A stretch of 39,113 nt of DNA from a virus, in IMG/VR virus record IMGVR_UViG_3300033567_000006, positions 1 to 39,113 of that record, one strand, 5' to 3'. Shown here one piece after another: positions 13,541 through 19,484 of the stretch (its first letter is position 1; each line of letters starts with the position of its first letter). The position numbers and the translations under genes are program-made. The notes below the pieces were generated by a model that had not been told where the DNA came from, ran no database searches, and saw only the letters and a program-made list of their open reading frames with translations.

Positions 13541-14508
13541 CACCGACATTTGCAAGTGGACGCATCGACTGGGAAATGGTCATCCGCGACTACGCCAAAG
13601 ACAACGATTGCACCTACGGCGATGCGGTCCGGTACATGACACAACGTGACAGCCTAGAGACCGCCGCATCATTACTCGGAGTCCAGCTGCCAAGCACGCA
13701 AGGATTGATTATTCCGGTGATTGATTCCTTGGCGGAGTTCCTCGACAGCCGAGGTTTCACGCCACCGAAGCGATTCAGCAACGCGAACGAATTTATTATC
13801 GGCAAGACGGAATCCATGAACACGCGTAACTCAGTATGGGAGCGGAAAGGGGCTAGAAAGGTGATTACACTGACGCGGGAAGAGTATCTGGAGGCACTAC
13901 GAAAGGGTGAAAAACGAACCGCCATAAAGACACGATACGGAATAGCAGCCACCACCTTTTACTCGCTACTCTCCACATGGGGGATACACGATGCGCATGC
14001 AGAAGCGACGGAACTCGCGAAATATTCCGCGCAGATCGAAGTCTCCGCAACGCGCGAAGCGCAAAAGGAGAACCCGACGAAACTTGCGCCAAGCGTTGCT
14101 ATACCAACCGACGCGAACATCAGTTCTGTGCAAGTTGTGGACAAGCCGACGGAGCCCCGACGCGAATGCAGGGTGTCATTGTCGATGACGCTGAATGACG
14201 CGGTGGCGCGCGCTGTGATGAACGACCTGATCGACGAGGCTCATGAGACCGCTGTAGACAGAGGGTGGTATGAGCAGGAAGTTCAACTACCCGTGCAACT
14301 CGCGCTCATCCACAGCGAGGTGTCAGAGGCCTTGGAAGCCGACCGAAAGAAGCAGGGAGCTGATAAGGTAGCCGAGGAACTCGCAGACGTCGTTATTCGC
14401 GTGATGGATACAGCTGCCGCGCACAAACTAGACCTGACCGGCGCACTATTTGCAAAGATGGCGCATAACCGAGGCAGAGAGCACCGGCATGGCGGGCTAT
14501 CGTACTGA
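13537..14508 (+). CDS. Putative HTH protein fused to a MazG-like NTP pyrophosphohydrolase domain
   Basis: This 323-residue protein has two parts. The N-terminal half contains helix-turn-helix-like segments (about 10-50, and AIKTRYGIAATTFYSLLSTW around 130-150). The C-terminal 100 residues are MazG-like: LIHSEVSEALEADRK carries the first acidic motif and EELADVVIRVMDTAA the second, followed by KMAHNRGREHRHGG. MazG-type enzymes hydrolyse (d)NTPs, and phage versions are thought to adjust nucleotide or alarmone pools. ATG 13537 is preferred because AGGGGAG lies six bases upstream and it overlaps the previous stop. Confidence 0.75.
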   Translation: MTPTFASGRIDWEMVIRDYAKDNDCTYGDAVRYMTQRDSLETAASLLGVQLPSTQGLIIPVIDSLAEFLDSRGFTPPKRFSNANEFIIGKTESMNTRNSVWERKGARKVITLTREEYLEALRKGEKRTAIKTRYGIAATTFYSLLSTWGIHDAHAEATELAKYSAQIEVSATREAQKENPTKLAPSVAIPTDANISSVQVVDKPTEPRRECRVSLSMTLNDAVARAVMNDLIDEAHETAVDRGWYEQEVQLPVQLALIHSEVSEALEADRKKQGADKVAEELADVVIRVMDTAAAHKLDLTGALFAKMAHNRGREHRHGGLSY

Positions 14509-14525
14509 TTAAAGGGGGTGGCGAC

Positions 14526-15230
14526 GTGACACAAACACAACTCGACATCGATGTGGAAACTTTTAGTGATCGAGAAAAAATCATCACCAAACGATTACGC
14601 GAATACCGCACGATTGACCGTGATATCCGTGCGCAACAACGCATTGTATCTGGGGCAATGACGCGTTGTCTACCGTCACTCTCGCCTGCGCCGGTACCTG
14701 AAGATGATATTGACATATTGGCGTCACTGCGTACTCAGGAAATGACAGATGGTTTCCGATCGATGGTGCAAGCGGTTAGTAAAAATGTGGACATGAAGAA
14801 TGCGAAATACGCGAATAGACACCGAGTGGCCAGGCGCTTGCGTTATACTTATTCCAACGATGAAAAAGAGGATCAAGCTCTGCAATATGCTTATGCGATA
14901 CTTACAGAAAGGATTGATGATGAACCTGTTAAGTTGACCGGACCAGAGGCGTTTGCACAGTGTAGAATCGGAGAGGTCGCGGACGCAAAGGAGGAATTAG
15001 TTAGATTGGAACGGGTAAGAGATATCATCAAGACTACACTCGATGACATGCAAACGTACGAACACGAGTGGTGGACAATTCTTTGGCATAAATACGTTAT
15101 GCGCGAACATTGGCGACGTGTATGTGAACTTGCAGCTCGAAATGGATCTCCACTTACAACAGACGAGTATCGTTGGTCCAGAAGAAAAGCATTAAACAAA
15201 TTCAATGAATGGGCGGTCGGCTTATGCTGA
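14526..15230 (+). CDS. Putative late-gene regulator (ArpU/RinA- or sigma-like)
   Basis: This 234-residue protein lies at the end of the early genes, just before the non-coding block and terminase, the place of ArpU/RinA-type late activators. Its C-terminal 60 residues resemble a sigma region 4-like helix-turn-helix: WWTILWHKYVMREHWRRVC followed by YRWSRRKALNKFNEW. The longer N-terminal half (about 1-150) is charged and helical and is not recognised. GTG 14526 follows AAAGGGGGTG. From about 14.8 kb the composition becomes more AT-rich. The regulator role rests on position and the weak HTH. Confidence 0.5.
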   Translation: MTQTQLDIDVETFSDREKIITKRLREYRTIDRDIRAQQRIVSGAMTRCLPSLSPAPVPEDDIDILASLRTQEMTDGFRSMVQAVSKNVDMKNAKYANRHRVARRLRYTYSNDEKEDQALQYAYAILTERIDDEPVKLTGPEAFAQCRIGEVADAKEELVRLERVRDIIKTTLDDMQTYEHEWWTILWHKYVMREHWRRVCELAARNGSPLTTDEYRWSRRKALNKFNEWAVGLC

Positions 15231-15263
15231 CCGCTTCAACATCACCTACAAGGAGGATTATCC

Positions 15264-15797
15264 ATGATTTATTTTATTCAAGGAGAAAATGGTGGGCCAA
15301 TCAAGATTGGATACACAAAAAATTTAGTGAATCGTATGTTTGTACTACAAGAAGGAAATCCGTATAAATTAGTTGTGTTGGGTACTATGGATGGAACATT
15401 GGCGGCTGAACAACGATTACATACTAAATTCGAGAAGCACCGTTTTCGTAGCGAGTGGTTTGAAGACTGCGAAGAGATTAGAGAATTTATTAAACACTGC
15501 AATGAGTTTGATTATCGCACGCTACTTATGATACCTAAAAAACCGCATAAAAAGCCGAGATCGTTCGGTTACCGAGAATTTATAGACCGCTATCAAAACA
15601 CAATCAAAGTGAATCGATGGACCCGCGAGGAAGCAATAACAAAAACAATGGATGCGTTGTATCAAGAGTTGAGAACATTCGGTCACACAGAACACCGTTC
15701 GAAAAAATTAGCGTTCAACTATCGGTCAGCTATTATTGGGATGGTGGATTATTCGACATCGCAAACACAAATTTTACTCCCTATAGATTGCTTATAA
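15264..15797 (+). CDS. GIY-YIG nuclease domain protein (T5orf172/MUG113-like)
   Basis: This 177-residue protein has an N-terminal GIY-YIG-type domain of the T5orf172/MUG113 subgroup: MIYFIQGENGGPIKIGYTKN, then GTMDGTLAAEQRLHTKF and RSEWFED. The first catalytic motif is the YFI...KIGYT pair and the Arg lies in NLVNRM. The C-terminal half (about 90-177) is basic and unrecognised, perhaps for DNA binding. AAGGAGG precedes ATG 15264. The gene is clearly more AT-rich than the early operon, which suggests separate acquisition, possibly as a free-standing homing nuclease. Confidence 0.75.
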   Translation: MIYFIQGENGGPIKIGYTKNLVNRMFVLQEGNPYKLVVLGTMDGTLAAEQRLHTKFEKHRFRSEWFEDCEEIREFIKHCNEFDYRTLLMIPKKPHKKPRSFGYREFIDRYQNTIKVNRWTREEAITKTMDALYQELRTFGHTEHRSKKLAFNYRSAIIGMVDYSTSQTQILLPIDCL

Positions 15798-16034
15798 ATT
15801 GCCGATTGATTGCCGTTTCAAACTAACCAAACCGTGATAAATTGATATTGTGCATTAGTGCACGGATGAGAGAGCGGAATGTTAATACACTCGAAGCTAC
15901 GCCAGTTCACCGCTGGCGTTGGTGCTCGGAATCATCGGGGCACGAACGCTGTTGGTGAGCCATCGCCGCAGCACCTTTCAACGCCCTCTGTATTATTTCA
16001 GCCGCGCCGCAATGCGGTTCCTTTTTTAAACTGA

Positions 16035-16060
16035 GGCACTCGTTAATTCGGGTGTCTTTT
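16035..16060 (+). terminator. Intrinsic terminator
   Basis: GGCACTCG pairs with CGGGTGTC (two G-T wobbles) around TTAATT, followed by TTTTAATTTTTT. It probably ends transcripts from the late-regulator/GIY-YIG genes. A weaker CCGC-AAT-GCGG hairpin with a T6 tract lies just upstream at 16007-16026. Confidence 0.65.
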
Positions 16061-16323
16061 AATTTTTTAAAATGCGGCGTGCCACATGCAATGTAACATG
16101 TGTTATATTTACGGTACCAAATGCAACATGCCATATTGTACGTCGTCGGTTACGTCTGATTAACGTGACCAAGATATCCTAAGCGGATGGACGCCTAATG
16201 CAATGGTGTCGAAATACCTTGCATTGAGTGATTTAAACGAAGTATGCCGGAGGGGAAACACTTGCAACGTACGCTTATGCGTTCGTAACAATTGACTCCG
16301 TCCGACTTACGGATATCACATAA

Positions 16324-16360
16324 CGAAAAGGAGAGGCTGGCGGCCTCTCCTTTTCGTGTT
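16324..16360. terminator. Strong symmetrical intrinsic terminator
   Basis: A perfect 14-bp stem, CGAAAAGGAGAGGC with GCCTCTCCTTTTCG, surrounds loop TGGCG. The flanking A4 and T4 tracts make it work as a terminator in both directions. Confidence 0.8.
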
Positions 16361-16500
16361 GCGCCAAAATACCTAGTGGCGCAGATGATGCGATGTAGCC
16401 CGCCCGAACGACAATGAGCAATTTTTGTGGGGTGATTAATCCCTAGTTCAGACTCCAACACTTTTATGCATCAAACAGCGCCATTTTGGATACTCTAGCT

Positions 16501-16694
16501 TTAGGTTACTTCTTCAGTTTCAGGTAAATACTGCACAATTCGACGGTGATAACGCCGAGTTGTACAACCAAATGCACAATACCCATGTAGCCGCCTTTCC
16601 GCTACATCGTCTGGGTGCATATGAAGTCTACCATGTTTATGGAATTTTTGTGGTAGATTATTTCCCCTTTCCCGCCGATGCGGGATTTTTTATT
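16501..16694 (+). ncRNA. Candidate structured RNA ending in a terminator
   Basis: Three consecutive stem-loops are visible. 16535-16563 has 11 positions with one mismatch. 16572-16620 has an outer ATGCAC/GTGCAT and an inner ATGTAGC/GCTACAT perfect helix separated by an internal loop. 16627-16657 has TCTACCA/TGGTAGA. A terminator with a T6 tract follows at once. There is no open frame or Shine-Dalgarno site. The 5' end and promoter are not determined, and no known RNA family was recognised. Confidence 0.45.
16671..16691 (+). terminator. Intrinsic terminator of the candidate RNA
   Basis: CCCGC-CGAT-GCGGG forms a tight 5-bp GC stem with a tetraloop, followed by ATTTTTTATT. Confidence 0.75.
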
Positions 16695-16711
16695 GACATA
16701 GTTTAACCCAA

Positions 16712-16742
16712 GACACTCGCACTTGACGCGGGTGTCTTTTTA
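16712..16742 (+). terminator. Second intrinsic terminator 20 bp downstream
   Basis: GACACTCGC pairs with GCGGGTGTC (one G-T wobble) around ACTTGAC, then TTTTTT. Its 3' half, CGGGTGTCTTTT, is nearly the same as in the terminator at 16035-16060. Confidence 0.75.
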
Positions 16743-16761
16743 ATTCGCACATAACGAACAC

Positions 16762-16826
16762 CCCTCGTTCGGCGGAGTCGTGATCCGCCTCCTACGCTGT
16801 CCGGTGGCGTCCGGGCGAGGGACCGG
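16762..16826 (+). other. GC-rich potential pseudoknot upstream of the late operon
   Basis: CCCTCG (16762-16767) pairs with CGAGGG (16816-16821), while CCGGT (16801-16805) pairs with ACCGG (16822-16826). The two helices cross, giving an H-type pseudoknot. A GGCGGA/TCCGCC hairpin (16771-16789) sits inside. It could be a translational control element, an RNA structure, or part of a packaging site. Confidence 0.3.
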
Positions 16827-16914
16827 GCTAAATACATACACCGTGAGCGCGCAGATACAAAACATAAATCACAGCATGACCAAGCGAACAAACCTGCCAA
16901 AAGAAGGTGAGCAC

Positions 16915-17088
16915 ATGCCGCAAAGTAAACCATGCCAATCCGGTTACAACTGTGTATGGGGTCGTAAACACAAAACAAACGACGAGAAGCACGCAGCGGT
17001 CGTGGTATGCACAATGCCAAGATGCGTAATGGAGCAAAGCGGCAAGGTGACGATAGATAAAATGATGCGTACGACGGAACACATCTAA
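16915..17088 (+). CDS. Small Cys-rich protein at the start of the late operon
   Basis: This 57-residue protein has CQSGYNC near its start and VVCTMPRC in the middle, a likely four-cysteine metal site, in a basic background. ATG 16915 follows GAAGGTGA; an in-frame ATG at 16780 has no site and would run through the possible pseudoknot. Its TAA overlaps the next ATG (TAATG). Its function is unknown. Being the first late gene, it may help regulate or assemble the packaging machinery, but this is only positional. Confidence 0.55.
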   Translation: MPQSKPCQSGYNCVWGRKHKTNDEKHAAVVVCTMPRCVMEQSGKVTIDKMMRTTEHI

Positions 17089-17246
17089 TGGTCAAATACA
17101 CCGTAACCTGCACATGCAAGCGTAAGCGCACGTATGAAGCACATAGCGTCGGCGAGTGCATCGAACTTGCAGAGACCGACGGATGGACGCGTGTAGGCGA
17201 CATGACAGCGCGAGCGTGTAAGGCGTGTGTGGATGCGGATAAGTGA
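17088..17246 (+). CDS. Small Cys protein (52 aa)
   Basis: The start ATG overlaps the previous stop as TAATG, so translation is probably by termination-reinitiation. CTCKRKR near the N-terminus, a lone Cys in GECIEL and the C-terminal ACKACVD give five cysteines, suggesting zinc binding. The gene lies directly before TerS, with only 11 nt between. Confidence 0.6.
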   Translation: MVKYTVTCTCKRKRTYEAHSVGECIELAETDGWTRVGDMTARACKACVDADK

Positions 17247-17257
17247 GGTGATGACGG

Positions 17258-17719
17258 ATGGCGAAGAGCAAATATGAGACGCATGTAGCGCCCAAACTAT
17301 TGCTGATTGAAGCATGGGCGCGTGATGGACTTATACTTGATCAAATTGCCAAGAACCTCGGAATTTCCAAGACAACACTCATCCAGTATCGTGTGGATCA
17401 TTCTGAACTTCTGAACGCCCTAAAAAGAGGGAAGGAAGAAGCGGATGTTGAAGTTGAGAATTCGCTATTTAAGCGAGCTAACGGTTATGAGTATGAGGAA
17501 GTTACACGTGAGTTGATGGATATTGTCGACGGCAATCGTGAACGTAGCAAGCAACTCGTTGTCACAAAGATAGTCACGAAACAAGTGGCGCCGGATGTGA
17601 CCGCACAAATATTCTGGCTCAAGAATCGTAAGCCTAATGATTGGCGGGACCGTCAACAGATAGACCATAACGTCACTATGACATTAGAGGATGCTCTGGA
17701 TGCCATCAACGATGGATAA
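17258..17719 (+). CDS. terS: Terminase small subunit
   Basis: This 153-residue protein has an N-terminal helix-turn-helix for packaging-site recognition: IEAWARDGLILDQIAKNLGI and then SKTTLIQYR. A central oligomerisation region follows (KRGKEEADVEVENSLFKRA). The C-terminal PDVTAQIFWLKNRKPNDWRD is the conserved ending of this terminase small-subunit group. ATG 17258 is preceded by GAGGTGATG. It overlaps the large subunit start by 20 nt, as is usual for the pair. Confidence 0.9.
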   Translation: MAKSKYETHVAPKLLLIEAWARDGLILDQIAKNLGISKTTLIQYRVDHSELLNALKRGKEEADVEVENSLFKRANGYEYEEVTRELMDIVDGNRERSKQLVVTKIVTKQVAPDVTAQIFWLKNRKPNDWRDRQQIDHNVTMTLEDALDAINDG

Positions 17720-19334
17720 GATACGCATGCTCCGTGATAACGCGGCACATTACATCCAGTCGCTATTGTGGATTCGAGACAAACGCGGTCAACTCGTCCC
17801 ATTCCTTTTCAACGATGCACAAAAACGCGATGTGGAAGCCATCAAGCAGATGCGCAGCGATAGGAAACCCATCCGCATCCTCAAGCCTAAGGCGCGTCAG
17901 TTGGGATTCTCTACATTATCCGAGGGATTGGTGTTTCAAGACACAGCAACGCACAAGTTTGTGGAATCGCTCATTATTGGATATGACGACGATAATACGC
18001 AGAAATTGTTTGAAATGTCGCGTCTATTCTACGAAAAGTTACCGGACCCACTCAAGCCAATGAAACGATACTCCAACCGCAAGGAACTGTGGTTCGAGAA
18101 CCCGGACGAACGAACACGTAGCGATAAACCTGGGCTACGCTCCAAAATCACGGTGGAGACAGCGCGTAACGTTAAGGCGGGCCGTGGCTCAACACTCCAA
18201 AACTTGCACGGTTCCGAGGTCGCGTTCTGGGATAACGCAAAAACGCTGATGAGCGGCCTTATGCAGGCTGTTCCGCGTGAGCCGAATACGATGATCCTGT
18301 TGGAATCTACGGCCAATGGTGTCGGCGGTTACTGGTACGACATGATCATGGCTGCACAACGCGGAGAGAATGAATGGTGGCTGTCATTCACGCCATGGTT
18401 CGATGGTCGAGAGTATTCCATGTCTACTCCACATGGATTCGTAAAGACCGAAGAAGAACGCACGCTACAGAAGGTATACAAGGTCACTGATGAGCAGTTA
18501 GCGTGGCGTAGATGGTCGATACAGAACCTGTGTATGGGTGACATCGATATCTTCATGCAAGAGTATCCGAGTAACCTCGAAGAGTCGTTTCTTGTGTCTG
18601 GGCGTCCAGTGTTCGACACTATGCGACTACATCAGATGCGCCGCAATTGTACGCCGGGTGATAGATACAGCATCGACGACTCATATCAGATTCACCCAGC
18701 AGACCGCGGCGAACTCATCATATGGGAGTTACCACAAGAAGGACGAGAGTACGACATAGGCGCAGACGTTTCCGAGGGGTTGCCAAGTGGAGACTATAGC
18801 GCAGGCGTTGTGATTGACCATGAAACGGGCGATATGGTTGCCATGCTTCATGGTCATTTTGATGAGAATAGATACAGTTGGATGCTAGATTCACTCGGTA
18901 GATTCTACAACAATGCGCTACTCGGCCCCGAGGTCAACAACATGGGACACGCGGTTGTGAATGTGCTGCTCAATTATAGTTACTACCCAGCCCTCTACTT
19001 CCACGATGATTACAACGCCGAATCAGGCAAGAACGAACAGAAGCCCGGGTGGCCCACAACGCCAAAGACGCGACCCATTATGGTTGCGGAAGGTCAGTCA
19101 ATCATCCGTGACGGTTCAATGCGCATACCTAGCGTTGACCTGATTGGCGAGATGATGACGTTCGTGCGCAACAACAAAGGTAAGCCCGAGGCACAAGGTA
19201 AAGGCCAAGACGGCGGATGCGCGGATGACATTGTGATGGCGTGGCTGATAGCGCAACAACTCAGGTTACGCCGCCCGGCATCCATCGGTCATGTTATGCC
19301 ACCTGTGATTGGTAGCGTGGCGATAAGGAGGTAA
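17700..19334 (+). CDS. terL: Terminase large subunit
   Basis: This protein of about 544 residues is the ATP-driven DNA packaging motor and nuclease. A variant Walker A, KPKARQLGFST, lies at about 62-72. GSEVAFW (about 171-177) stands at the Walker B position and LLESTANG (about 200-207) is the coupling motif. The C-terminal RNase H-like nuclease has YDIGADVS (about 351-358) and ends with an acidic CADDIVMAWLIA. ATG 17700 is chosen for TTAGAGG nine bases upstream; ATG 17691 and 17712 are alternatives. Cos or headful mode cannot be decided from the sequence. Confidence 0.94.
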   Translation: MPSTMDKIRMLRDNAAHYIQSLLWIRDKRGQLVPFLFNDAQKRDVEAIKQMRSDRKPIRILKPKARQLGFSTLSEGLVFQDTATHKFVESLIIGYDDDNTQKLFEMSRLFYEKLPDPLKPMKRYSNRKELWFENPDERTRSDKPGLRSKITVETARNVKAGRGSTLQNLHGSEVAFWDNAKTLMSGLMQAVPREPNTMILLESTANGVGGYWYDMIMAAQRGENEWWLSFTPWFDGREYSMSTPHGFVKTEEERTLQKVYKVTDEQLAWRRWSIQNLCMGDIDIFMQEYPSNLEESFLVSGRPVFDTMRLHQMRRNCTPGDRYSIDDSYQIHPADRGELIIWELPQEGREYDIGADVSEGLPSGDYSAGVVIDHETGDMVAMLHGHFDENRYSWMLDSLGRFYNNALLGPEVNNMGHAVVNVLLNYSYYPALYFHDDYNAESGKNEQKPGWPTTPKTRPIMVAEGQSIIRDGSMRIPSVDLIGEMMTFVRNNKGKPEAQGKGQDGGCADDIVMAWLIAQQLRLRRPASIGHVMPPVIGSVAIRR

Positions 19335-19339
19335 TACAG

Positions 19340-19480
19340 TTGCACATTCACTGGTTCAAAACAGATTGGGAATCCCCTGTATATATCTACCAAGAGTGTC
19401 GATGTGGGGATCGTCGGGCCGTGAGGTATAACCGTTATCTCCATCAACCGCTCGATAAACGTTGGTTGCAAAGGGGGTGA
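19340..19480 (+). CDS. Tiny zinc-type protein (46 aa) between terminase and portal
   Basis: TTG 19340 has a perfect AAGGAGGT seven bases upstream. The product starts MHIHWFKTDW and contains YQECRCGDRRAVR, a His/Cys arrangement (H-x-H plus C-x-C) seen in short phage proteins that bind zinc. It ends 4 nt before the portal start. The strong ribosome site implies real translation. Its role is unknown. Confidence 0.65.
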   Translation: MHIHWFKTDWESPVYIYQECRCGDRRAVRYNRYLHQPLDKRWLQRG

Positions 19481-19484
19481 CAAC

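Larger units (their letters stand above)
15798..16914. other. 1.1-kb non-coding, hairpin-rich early/late boundary
   Basis: No convincing gene is visible on either strand. Hairpins include 15899-15919 (7-bp ACGCCAG/CTGGCGT), 16083-16102 (CACATG/CATGTG), 16148-16170 (8 bp) and 16197-16225 (12 bp with one bulge, CGAA tetraloop). Others are 16360-16383 (TGCGCC/GGCGCA) and three stems at 16535-16657. At least four intrinsic terminators divide it. The late promoter and the packaging site (cos or pac) probably lie here or just after it, but neither can be fixed by eye. Confidence 0.75.

Noticed and set aside
16693-16698. TTGACA as a late promoter -35 box
   Set aside because: No -10 element occurs at 16-18 bp, and a terminator begins 14 bp downstream; an activator-dependent promoter cannot be excluded but is not supported.
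16741-16860. Short minus-strand resemblance to part of the twister ribozyme consensus as I remember it
   Set aside because: Only the GGTCCC...GCCCGG portion is similar; the other conserved loop bases are missing, so a simple GC-rich coincidence is likelier.
16703-17284. 193-codon minus-strand frame across the late operon start
   Set aside because: Low-quality Cys/His/Arg-rich translation, no start signal, and it is antisense to coupled small genes and TerS.
18480-18500. CTGATGA hammerhead-core-like string
   Set aside because: It lies in the TerL coding sequence and has no matching GAAA core or stems nearby.
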